Assembly: GCA_030538185.1 (NCBI GenBank)
Contig: JAUNUK010000006.1
Coordinates: 36,312-100,311 of the forward strand
Length of the DNA: 64,000 nucleotides
From: Actinomycetaceae bacterium
Lineage (GTDB): Bacteria > Actinomycetota > Actinomycetes > Actinomycetales > Actinomycetaceae
Direction: 5' to 3'
The first letter of the stretch is position 1. Each line of letters starts with the position of its first letter. The notes beneath the pieces are model-generated. The model had not been told where the DNA came from and made no database searches. It worked only from the letters and a program-made list of their open reading frames with translations. A program made the position numbers and the translations under genes. Shown one piece after another: positions 7,553 to 15,543 of the stretch.

Positions 7553-8772
7553 GCAACCCAACGACCACACCAACAACAGAGTCGCCCTCGGCAATGCCTT
7601 TTGTTGACACGCCGGAAACCGCTATCCCGGCCCGTGAACAGGTCAAGTTCTATCAGGTTGGATCCTTTGCGGTGGGTAACCGTTTGGCGGATGTGCAACT
7701 GCGTTCCGTCCAATCGGACCCCAACAGGTACAACTCGCTGACGTCCGGGCACCGCGCCTGTCAGGGGTGCGGAGAAGCACTGGGAGCCAGATACGCCTTG
7801 GACACCGCAATGGCCGCAACGGACGGTGACGTGGTGGCCGTGAACGCGACCGGATGCCTGGAGGTGTTTTCCACCCCGTACCCTGAAACCAGCTGGACGA
7901 TCCCGTGGATTCACTCTCTGTTTGGCAACGCGCCGGCCGTGGCCACAGGCGTCTATGCAGCGCTGAAGGCCAAAGGCAATACTCATACCCGCGTGGTCGC
8001 CCAAGGTGGGGACGGCGGAACCGTCGACATTGGGATGGGCTGCCTCTCAGGCATGTTCGAACGCAATGATGACGTCCTCTACATCTGCTACGACAACGGC
8101 GGATACATGAACACAGGCGTGCAGCGATCGGGTGCGACGCCACCTGCCGCCAGGACCTCGACGACGCAGCCAGTCGGCGAGGAACCCGGAAACATATTTG
8201 GCCAGGGCAAAGACGTGCCACGCATTGCCATGGCACACGAAGTCCCCTATGTCGCCACAGCCACGGTTGCCGACCTGCGCGACCTGGAGTACAAGGTCAA
8301 TAGGGCCATGCAGTATCGCGGCTCGCGTTACATTCACGTCCTGGTGCCCTGTCCTCTGGGCTGGGGTACAGTCTCGAATGCGACGATTTCGATAGCGCGC
8401 GCGGCCACACAGTCCGGATTTTTCCCGGTTTACGAGGCCGAGGGCGGTGAAGTCACTTCTGTGACGAAAATACGCAGGCCCGTACCGGTTGAGGACTACC
8501 TGCGTCCACAACGTCGTTTCGCACACCTGTTCAAGCCGGGAGCCGACCCTACGGTTTTGGAACGTATGCAGGCCATCGCGGATAGGAATATCCGCAGGTA
8601 TGGGCTTATCGAATTGGGTGCTTTGGATGAAGACGTGCAGGCGCGTGTCTTGGCGGTGGAAGATGACCCAACAGGTCGTTTTGCCCGCTCTGTGATGGAC
8701 GCAGCCCAGGTTCAAGCGGCAGCGTCAAGATCAAGGTCTGCCGTGGCGGATGCGCAAGGAAAGGTGGACTGA
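7549..8772 (+). CDS. porB: 2-oxoacid (pyruvate):ferredoxin oxidoreductase, beta subunit
   Basis: A 407-residue thiamine-diphosphate-binding beta subunit. GHRACQGCGEALGARYALD, NATGCLEVF and IPWIHSLFGNAPAVATG hold the conserved cysteines and cofactor contacts. GDGGTVDIGMGCLSG...ICYDNGGYMNTG is the diphosphate/Mg motif. At 407 residues it is longer than many beta subunits (about 300), with a Thr/Pro-rich N-terminal extension of roughly 60 residues. That extension carries an exact copy of the iterated 13-mer (7583-7595). A second core copy (8438-8446) encodes AEGG. It overlaps porA by four bases. Confidence 0.92.
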   Translation: MSNPTTTPTTESPSAMPFVDTPETAIPAREQVKFYQVGSFAVGNRLADVQLRSVQSDPNRYNSLTSGHRACQGCGEALGARYALDTAMAATDGDVVAVNATGCLEVFSTPYPETSWTIPWIHSLFGNAPAVATGVYAALKAKGNTHTRVVAQGGDGGTVDIGMGCLSGMFERNDDVLYICYDNGGYMNTGVQRSGATPPAARTSTTQPVGEEPGNIFGQGKDVPRIAMAHEVPYVATATVADLRDLEYKVNRAMQYRGSRYIHVLVPCPLGWGTVSNATISIARAATQSGFFPVYEAEGGEVTSVTKIRRPVPVEDYLRPQRRFAHLFKPGADPTVLERMQAIADRNIRRYGLIELGALDEDVQARVLAVEDDPTGRFARSVMDAAQVQAAASRSRSAVADAQGKVD

Positions 8773-8773
8773 G

Positions 8774-10468
8774 ATGAGCGAGCCAACACAAGGAACGCGT
8801 GCTTCGGCAGACGCAGGTGCAGGTGCTGCGGTCATAGAACTAGGCATGGACAAGACGAAGCCCTTTGCCATCACCCTGGATGTGGGTTCCTCCTTAGCCA
8901 ATGAGACCGGCTCTTGGCGCACGGAACGCCCAATCTATGTGGACTTGCTTCCGCCGTGTAACAAGGCATGCCCCAGTGGTGAAAACATCCAGAAATGGTT
9001 GTTCCACGCCGAAGAAGGCGACTACGAGGCAGCTTGGCGCGAAATCATGGTCAATAACCCACTTCCTGCCTGCATGGGGCGTGTGTGCTATCACCCGTGC
9101 CAAACCGCATGCAACCGTGCTGAGGTGGACGAAGAGGTAGGCATTAACGCCATTGAGCGCTTCTTGGGCGATAAAGCCCTGGAAGAAGGGTGGTCAATTG
9201 ACGTTTTAGTGCCTGACACTGGAAAAACCGTGCTGGTGGTGGGGGCTGGTCCTTCAGGGCTATCTGCCGCATACCACCTGCGACGCATGGGACATTCGGT
9301 CGTTGTGAGGGATGCGGGACCCATGGCCGGAGGCATGATGCGCTTCGGTATCCCCTCTTACCGCCTACCCAGGAATGTCTTGGATGCCGAGATCAAACGC
9401 ATTGAGGATATGGGCGTACGTTTCGAGTTCGACGCCAAGGTCGAAAACATTGAGGACGTGCGCGGGGGATTCGACGCCGTATTCTTGGCAGTCGGTGCGC
9501 ATATCGGTAAACACGCCTCGATCCCCGCTGCGGGAGCGTCCAAGATCATGGATGCGGTCGAGTTGCTGGCCGATATGGAAACGGACGAAAAACCGCTGCT
9601 GGGACGTCGCGTGGCGATTTATGGCGGCGGCAACACGGCCGTGGATGCCGCCCGAACCGCCCGACGCTTGGGCGCCGAAGAAGCCGTCATTATCTACAGG
9701 CGTACTCGCGACCGCATGCCCGCACACGACTTCGAGGTCCAAGAGGCCGAAGAAGAAGGCATCATGATGCGTTGGTTGTCAACGATTAAGCACGTCGAGG
9801 GCGATGAGATCAAAATCGAGAAGATGGAGTTGGATGAGTCCGGCTTCCCTCAACCCACGGGCGAATACGAAACCTTAGAGGCTGACTCGCTGGTTTTGGC
9901 CCTGGGTCAAGATTCTGACTTGTCCTTGATTGAAGATGCTGAAGGCATTGAGATTACGGATGGCGTGGTCACTGTTAACCGACAAATGATGACAGGGATT
10001 GAAGGCGTTTTCGCTGGTGGCGACATGGTTCCTTCCGAAAGGACCGTGACCGTCGCTATCGGTCATGGGAAGAAGGCCGCCAGGTACATCGACGCCTACC
10101 TGCATGGAGCTGAGTACAACCCTGCGGCCAAGCATGACGATGCCGGAATCGAACGCATTAACCCCTGGTATTACGCCGAAGCACCCCACCAGGTTCGCGA
10201 AAAACTGGAGGGCGCACGCCGCGCATCCAATTTCGACGAGGTCGTTTTGGGTCTGGATGAGGATTCAGCACTGTTCGAGGCCCGACGCTGCATGTCGTGT
10301 GGCAACTGCTTCGGTTGCGACAACTGCTTCGGAGTCTGCCCTGATAACGCGATCACCAAGATCCGCCCGACGGAGTACTTGTTCAAGTATGACTACTGCA
10401 AGGGTTGTGGGGTGTGCGCCGAAGAGTGCCCTTGCGGCGCAATCACAATGATCCCTGAAGAAGGTTAA
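8774..10468 (+). CDS. GltD-like NAD(P)H flavoprotein fused to a 2[4Fe-4S] ferredoxin domain
   Basis: A 564-residue fusion. Residues about 60-150 hold the Cys-rich GltD-type iron-sulfur domain (PPCNKACPSGENIQ, CYHPCQTACNR). Residues about 155-450 carry FAD and NAD(P) Rossmann folds (VVGAGPSGLSAAYHL, YGGGNTAVDAARTARR, GVFAGGDMVPSERTV). The last 70 residues carry two [4Fe-4S] motifs (CGNCFGCDNCFGVCP and CKGCGVCAEECP), like the delta subunit of PFOR. The likely role is to pass electrons between PorABC and NAD(P)H, closing the gap left by the missing delta gene. ATG 8774 follows AAAGGTGG. The gene ends head-to-head with the protease gene, the stops overlapping. Confidence 0.88.
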   Translation: MSEPTQGTRASADAGAGAAVIELGMDKTKPFAITLDVGSSLANETGSWRTERPIYVDLLPPCNKACPSGENIQKWLFHAEEGDYEAAWREIMVNNPLPACMGRVCYHPCQTACNRAEVDEEVGINAIERFLGDKALEEGWSIDVLVPDTGKTVLVVGAGPSGLSAAYHLRRMGHSVVVRDAGPMAGGMMRFGIPSYRLPRNVLDAEIKRIEDMGVRFEFDAKVENIEDVRGGFDAVFLAVGAHIGKHASIPAAGASKIMDAVELLADMETDEKPLLGRRVAIYGGGNTAVDAARTARRLGAEEAVIIYRRTRDRMPAHDFEVQEAEEEGIMMRWLSTIKHVEGDEIKIEKMELDESGFPQPTGEYETLEADSLVLALGQDSDLSLIEDAEGIEITDGVVTVNRQMMTGIEGVFAGGDMVPSERTVTVAIGHGKKAARYIDAYLHGAEYNPAAKHDDAGIERINPWYYAEAPHQVREKLEGARRASNFDEVVLGLDEDSALFEARRCMSCGNCFGCDNCFGVCPDNAITKIRPTEYLFKYDYCKGCGVCAEECPCGAITMIPEEG

Positions 10469-12210
10469 ACACTTCCGAAGGCGGTGGCCAGTTGTTGGTT
10501 GGGGAGGGCTGCTTCCCCGCCGACTACTGTCACTGCTCCGCCAGTTACTTGGCGCAAAGACTGTAAGACTTGCACGTAGCCTGCGTCGGGTGGGGTCAAC
10601 ACCAGGGTGGCTCCGCGCGCAACTGCCAAGGAACCCCCGGAAATCGCATCCGGGAAATCGCGGCCAGACACAGCCACCAAGCCACCACCTCCACCCAGGG
10701 ATCCCGCCAGGCGTAAGGCTGTGTCGTAACGGTCTGTGCCTGCCAGAGCCTCGACACGCAGGCCAGCCGATTGGGCAGCCAAGACAGCAGGGCCACCGAC
10801 AGCCACCGGGGCTGAGGCGACAGCAAATCCGCTCAGGGCTGCCAGTGTCGGGGCAGGAAGCGTTGCGCCGGCAGTCAAAAGCAGCAGACCAGTAGTTCTT
10901 CCAGCCGCTGCTCCAGCTGCCAAGGCATCCGGGAAGTTCAGGCCGTCAGCCAAGAAAACCCTGGATATTGCGCGCCCTTGAGCCTGGTATAAGGCCTGTG
11001 TCTTTGTGGCCACGACAACCGCGGTTGCAAAACGGTCAGCACCAGCCAGGACTTCTACGCCAATGCCTTTTGCGGCCAGGGCCGCGAGCTGCAGCTGCGA
11101 AAACTTGGCAGTCCCACCCACTTGATAAACCTGGCGCACCCCAGCCGTATTCAAAAGAAGGTTAAACACCGAGGCATCCACATCGGTTCTGCCCATCGAC
11201 AGCAGAACTGGCGCGCCGCCCGTTGCACCTGACAGCTGGGTCGCAGAAAGCCCATCGGCGGCATTCAAGCCAGTAGCCACAATCACCGACGACGGTGACC
11301 CGGCACCACCACTGGCACCAAAGGCGGCAATCGAGGTCGCAACGCGATCCGCGCCTGCCACGCGAGCCATGCCCGCAGGAAGATTAACGACAGGCGCAGG
11401 TTTGGGTTGGGCAGTGGGCGTACCTGCTGCGCCACCTGTCGAACCGCCCTCGGAAATGACGGGAACCCCGTTGACGCGTAACCAAACCCCGATCTCTGAC
11501 ATTGGGACGATGGCATTAAAAATACGCTGTTCGTACTGGTTGCCTACCCTTTGGGTAATGATGTCCTCTGAGGAGATGATCCCGACGACTCGGCCTTGGG
11601 GATCGTAGGCTGGCCCGCCAGAATCGCCCTGCTCAATCAGTGGGGGCTCGGTGCGGACAACGGAGCGAGAGGACTGCCAGGGAGCCGGTGCCACAGAGGA
11701 AGACCCACAGTGATTCGTCCCATTCGAGGTGAAGTTACCCCGTGTAGTCACAAGGTTTTGTCCACACAAGGTCACGGAGGTCCCAGCCTGTAGTTTCGTG
11801 TCGACAACTGGCGCCCAAGCGTGTTCGGTCTGAGAGGTGTACACCAGGGCCACATCGAAAGAAGCATCCGGGTATTCGCGCACGGCATTGGCTTGGTGCA
11901 GGTTGACGGGGTTGTACATGGTCCCTGAATCCCAGGCTCGGGTGGCGTGGTCGGTGCCGTTGACGCAGTGCTTGGCGGTCAGGATAATTCCGGGCGCAAC
12001 GTAGACGCCTGAACAACTGGATAACCGTGTACCCACCATGGATGTGCCGCGGACGGGAGTCGCCAATTGTACGGTCGCCGCGTGCGTATCAGGGTTGGTG
12101 CCGGCTGCTTTCGCCGGAGTCGGCACAGCAAGACCGCAGGTCACAAATAAGACTGCAGCAAAGGTGGCAGCAAGGGGTACACGACGTGAGGCTCTTCCGT
12201 ATTTCCGCAT
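10465..12210 (-). CDS. Secreted trypsin-like serine protease with cell-wall-binding repeats
   Basis: A 581-residue exported protein. A signal peptide (about 1-36) ends near TPAKA. A chymotrypsin-fold protease domain follows, with His81 (LTAKHC), Asp119 (DASFDVAL) and Ser197 (EQGDSGGPAYD). After a linker come three cell-wall-binding repeat 2 modules (from about residue 280; each opens like ARVAGADRVATS, VEVLAGADRFATA and VEALAGTDRYDTA). It should cleave proteins at the cell surface. The linker carries an exact iterated 13-mer (11445-11457) read as ISEGG. ATG 12210 is used because residues upstream do not fit a signal peptide. Confidence 0.88.
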   Translation of the reverse strand: MRKYGRASRRVPLAATFAAVLFVTCGLAVPTPAKAAGTNPDTHAATVQLATPVRGTSMVGTRLSSCSGVYVAPGIILTAKHCVNGTDHATRAWDSGTMYNPVNLHQANAVREYPDASFDVALVYTSQTEHAWAPVVDTKLQAGTSVTLCGQNLVTTRGNFTSNGTNHCGSSSVAPAPWQSSRSVVRTEPPLIEQGDSGGPAYDPQGRVVGIISSEDIITQRVGNQYEQRIFNAIVPMSEIGVWLRVNGVPVISEGGSTGGAAGTPTAQPKPAPVVNLPAGMARVAGADRVATSIAAFGASGGAGSPSSVIVATGLNAADGLSATQLSGATGGAPVLLSMGRTDVDASVFNLLLNTAGVRQVYQVGGTAKFSQLQLAALAAKGIGVEVLAGADRFATAVVVATKTQALYQAQGRAISRVFLADGLNFPDALAAGAAAGRTTGLLLLTAGATLPAPTLAALSGFAVASAPVAVGGPAVLAAQSAGLRVEALAGTDRYDTALRLAGSLGGGGGLVAVSGRDFPDAISGGSLAVARGATLVLTPPDAGYVQVLQSLRQVTGGAVTVVGGEAALPNQQLATAFGSV

Positions 12211-12235
12211 AGGGGTATTCTCCCACCTTTTTCGT

Positions 12236-12314
12236 GACTGTATCGGTGGGGTCTTGAGAGTATCGCTCGCAGCGCTTCCCACCGATACTATCGGGACCCG
12301 ACCGATACTCTCAG
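12236..12314. repeat. Family-A dispersed hairpin repeat, copy 2 (interlocked stems)
   Basis: GTATCGGTGGG (12240-12250) pairs with CCCACCGATAC (12278-12288). TGAGAGTATCG (12255-12265), inside that loop, pairs with CGATACTCTCA (12303-12313), outside it. A third stem, TATCGG/CCGATA (12289-12294 with 12302-12307), is possible. The stems are mutually exclusive or form a pseudoknot-like arrangement. This copy lies between divergent genes, so it is not simply a terminator. Confidence 0.65.
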
Positions 12315-12418
12315 CGAAGAGGGAGGATAGTTGCTGGTTTTTGTCAAGAGCGCGGCTTCGTTATGCTTGGCGCTTGCGGCGAAAAGCCCACATAAATGGA
12401 AATAATCCAGGAGGAAAC

Positions 12419-13846
12419 GTGCCTGCAACTACCCAAGAAGGTTCACAAGGCTCCATTCGCGCTATCGTCATCGCCGGTATGGCACTCTTTGCCATGTTTT
12501 TCGGCGCGGGGAACCTGATATTCCCCACCATGATGGGCGTTGAGGCCGGCAACAACTTACCGGCAGCCATCACGGGTTTTGTGCTTACAGGGGTGTGCCT
12601 TCCTGCCTTGGGTATTGTGGCCTCTGCTACCTCGACATCTGGGGTCTTGGGCTTGACCGAACGCATGGGAAAAAAGTTTGGCATGGCCTTCACCGTCGTG
12701 ATCTTCTTGTCCATTGGTGTCTTGTATGCCATTCCACGGGTCGCAACCGTGTCATATGAGACTTCCTTGCGCCCGTTCTTGGCCTCCTCAGGCTTGGACA
12801 TGTCTGTCGGATCGGCAGGAAACGGTGTCGCCTTGGCCATCTTTACCCTGGTCTTTTTTGGTGTCTCTGCGTGGTTGGCACTCAACCCCGGCAAACTGGT
12901 GGACAGGATCGGCACGTGGTTGACCCCTGCCCTGCTGGCCTTGCTGGTGCTGCTCATCACTGTTGGCCTCTTCACTATGAATGCCATCGGCGGGGACGCT
13001 GTAGAAAAATACGCAAGCGCTCCCCTGACGGTCGGCCTGGTGGACGGTTACTTCACCATGGATGCCATGGCTTCCATCGTCTTTGGCGGCATCGTCATTG
13101 ACTCCCTGCGCAGGGCAGGTTTCACCGGACGAGCACAGATCTTCACCTCGACTGTATCTTCAGGTATCGTGGCCGGCGTCCTACTTGGAGGTGTCTACAT
13201 TGGTCTGGCCAACCTTGGCGCCAGAGTCCAACGCGAAGGCATCGAAACCGGGGCAGATGCCCTGTCAAAAGCCTCCAGGCACCTGTTCGGGGCAACCGGT
13301 CAAATAGTTTTCGGTGCCATCGTCTTCCTCGCCTGCTTGACAACCGCCGTGGGTCTGATCGGTGCATCCACCAAGTTCTTCCGCGAATTTTTCCCGAAGA
13401 TCAATCAGCCCACCATGGTCATGATCCACGTCTTCATCTCCGGTGCCATCGCCAATCTGGGTTTGGCCATCATCTTGCAGATCATCGGACCGATCACCCT
13501 TTTCATCTACCCGATCACCATTGCGGTAATCACGGTTGGGCTGGTCGACATTGTGATTCCTGGGCAGCTGTCCTGGGCGTACAAGATCGCCGGAGCTGTT
13601 GCCACAGTTTTCGGAGCGTGGTCATCCCTGCGGGCTATGGGTTTACTTGCCGAGGGCGGGGCCAACGATCTGTGGTCTTTGCTTCCGATGCATTCGGTAG
13701 ACATGGCCTGGGTGGTGCCTTCGGCACTTGGCCTGGCTGTGGGTCTTGTAATTGACGGAGCTCAAGGACGTTTCACACGTGACGTCGATGAGACTGTGAA
13801 ATCGGTGGAAACTCAGGAAGAAACACCTGTTGACAAAGTGAAATAA
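12419..13846 (+). CDS. brnQ: Branched-chain amino acid:cation symporter
   Basis: A 475-residue, about 12-helix LIVCS-family transporter. It begins IRAIVIAGMALFAMFFGAGNLIFPTMMG, the family signature, and imports Leu/Ile/Val with Na+ or H+. GTG 12419 is chosen because AGGAGG sits six bases upstream. The open frame extends 127 codons further up but has no homology there and runs through a repeat. Near the C-terminus the loop LLAEGGANDLW contains the iterated core (13650-13658). It is divergent from the protease gene. Confidence 0.9.
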   Translation: MPATTQEGSQGSIRAIVIAGMALFAMFFGAGNLIFPTMMGVEAGNNLPAAITGFVLTGVCLPALGIVASATSTSGVLGLTERMGKKFGMAFTVVIFLSIGVLYAIPRVATVSYETSLRPFLASSGLDMSVGSAGNGVALAIFTLVFFGVSAWLALNPGKLVDRIGTWLTPALLALLVLLITVGLFTMNAIGGDAVEKYASAPLTVGLVDGYFTMDAMASIVFGGIVIDSLRRAGFTGRAQIFTSTVSSGIVAGVLLGGVYIGLANLGARVQREGIETGADALSKASRHLFGATGQIVFGAIVFLACLTTAVGLIGASTKFFREFFPKINQPTMVMIHVFISGAIANLGLAIILQIIGPITLFIYPITIAVITVGLVDIVIPGQLSWAYKIAGAVATVFGAWSSLRAMGLLAEGGANDLWSLLPMHSVDMAWVVPSALGLAVGLVIDGAQGRFTRDVDETVKSVETQEETPVDKVK

Positions 13847-13926
13847 ACCGCGAACTGATACCCTTAGCAAGGCTTGTGTGCGCAAAGAGGAGCGCATAAG
13901 TAAGTTACGCGTGAAGGGACATCACT

Positions 13927-15498
13927 GTGGACGAACCAACGCCTGCGGATGCTCAGACAGGACAGAATCCGGGATCGGAAGATCGAAAAACCACACCAAT
14001 AACGGATCCGCCCTCGGGAAGCCAAAATCAAGGTGGTGCACGTAAGTCGAAGGTGCGACTTGCCGCAAAGAAACGGGCCGCTGCCCAGGCGTCCTCATCG
14101 AATATCCAGGCTAAGGCTGCACCGGGACTGACCAACTTCCAAAAAGGTGGGACTCTTCTGGCGTTGGCGGGTTTCCTGGTGCCATTCTTTGTGGACATTC
14201 CGGGCCTTGATGAGCCCGGGCAGCGCATGCTCTCCATCTTTATGGCGGCTGTTGCCCTGTGGATTTCGGAGGCCATCCCCCTGGTTGCGACCGCGGTTTT
14301 GGTGATTTTCGCCGAGGTCCTGCTGATTTCAGACCAGGCCTTGTTGCCGGTGACCGACCAGGCCGCCAAGGCATCGGAATTTTATGCGTCCCTGGCAAAC
14401 CCGGTGATTATCCTGTTCCTGGGCGGTTTCATGATCGCTGACGGGGCGGAAAAATATCATCTGGACAAGGCTTTGGCCGCAACCTTGCTGCGTCCTTTCT
14501 TGGGCTCCCCACGCCTGACCCTCATGGGCCTGATGATGATCACTGCAGGGCTGTCCATGTTTATGTCTAATACGGCGACTACGGCCACCATGTTTGCGAT
14601 CTTGCTGCCGGTTTTAAAGGGCTTGCCACCAGGTAAATCACGAACAGGGATCGCGCTGTCGATCCCTGTTGCGGCCAACGTCGGCGGCATGGGTACGCCC
14701 GTAGGCACGCCGCCCAACGCGATTGCGATTGCTGGTTTGCGTGAGGCGGGCATCACGGTGTCCTTCGTGGAATGGATGGTGATGGCCATTCCGCTGATGT
14801 TGATTGTCCTGGCGATTTCTTGGGTGTGGCTGGCTGTTCGATACATTCCGCGTGACGTGAAGTTCAATATTAACTTGGAGGCCAAGTACAACACGACGGG
14901 TAAGGCCAAGATCTTCTACCTGACCGCAGGTGTCACAATCCTCTTGTGGATGAGTGAAAACCTCCACGGGATTTCATCCAATACGGTCGGCTTCCTGCCG
15001 GTTGTGGTGCTTTTGTGCCTGAAAGTTATGGATGGCGATGACCTGAATAAACTGGATTGGTCGACCTTGTGGCTGGTGGCTGGCGGTATTGCGCTTGGTA
15101 AGGGCGTGGGAGCTTCCGGCCTCGATAAATGGCTCATTGGATCTATTCCGTGGGCCTCAATGCCCTCGGCCTTGCTGTTGACCGGAATGGCCTTGATTGG
15201 TTTTGCCATGTCCAACGTGATCTCGCATTCGGCCTCGGCAAACCTGTTGGTTCCCCTGGGTGTGGGCTTGGCTGCGACCGTGTCGACGTCTTCCGTGCAT
15301 ATCGCGGTAATCCTGGGCCTGGGTTGTTCATTGGGTATGTCCTTGCCGATTTCGACGCCACCTAACGCCATTGCCTACGCCTCGAAAGAAGTCCCCACCA
15401 AAGAGATGGCTTTCACCGGCCTGGTAGTGGGCATCGCGGGGGTCGTGCTGTTGGCCGTGTTCTGTCCGCCCTATTGGCACCTGCTGGGTATCGCCTAG
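13927..15498 (+). CDS. DASS-family (SLC13) dicarboxylate/sodium symporter
   Basis: A 523-residue transporter. A polar N-terminal extension of about 75 residues carries an iterated-core copy (14009-14017). Membrane segments then run to the end. MSNTATTATM, NVGGMGTPVGTPPNAIAIAG and LGMSLPISTPPNAIAYAS are the paired substrate/Na+ motifs of the divalent anion:sodium symporters. Likely substrates are C4-dicarboxylates or citrate. GTG 13927 follows GAAGGGA. Directly behind it are a sensor kinase and a receiver protein, suggesting a transport-linked signalling unit. Confidence 0.88.
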   Translation: MDEPTPADAQTGQNPGSEDRKTTPITDPPSGSQNQGGARKSKVRLAAKKRAAAQASSSNIQAKAAPGLTNFQKGGTLLALAGFLVPFFVDIPGLDEPGQRMLSIFMAAVALWISEAIPLVATAVLVIFAEVLLISDQALLPVTDQAAKASEFYASLANPVIILFLGGFMIADGAEKYHLDKALAATLLRPFLGSPRLTLMGLMMITAGLSMFMSNTATTATMFAILLPVLKGLPPGKSRTGIALSIPVAANVGGMGTPVGTPPNAIAIAGLREAGITVSFVEWMVMAIPLMLIVLAISWVWLAVRYIPRDVKFNINLEAKYNTTGKAKIFYLTAGVTILLWMSENLHGISSNTVGFLPVVVLLCLKVMDGDDLNKLDWSTLWLVAGGIALGKGVGASGLDKWLIGSIPWASMPSALLLTGMALIGFAMSNVISHSASANLLVPLGVGLAATVSTSSVHIAVILGLGCSLGMSLPISTPPNAIAYASKEVPTKEMAFTGLVVGIAGVVLLAVFCPPYWHLLGIA

Positions 15499-15543
15499 GT
15501 CAGCGGCGACAGGAGAACAACAGGAGAACATCGGAGAGAAGGG

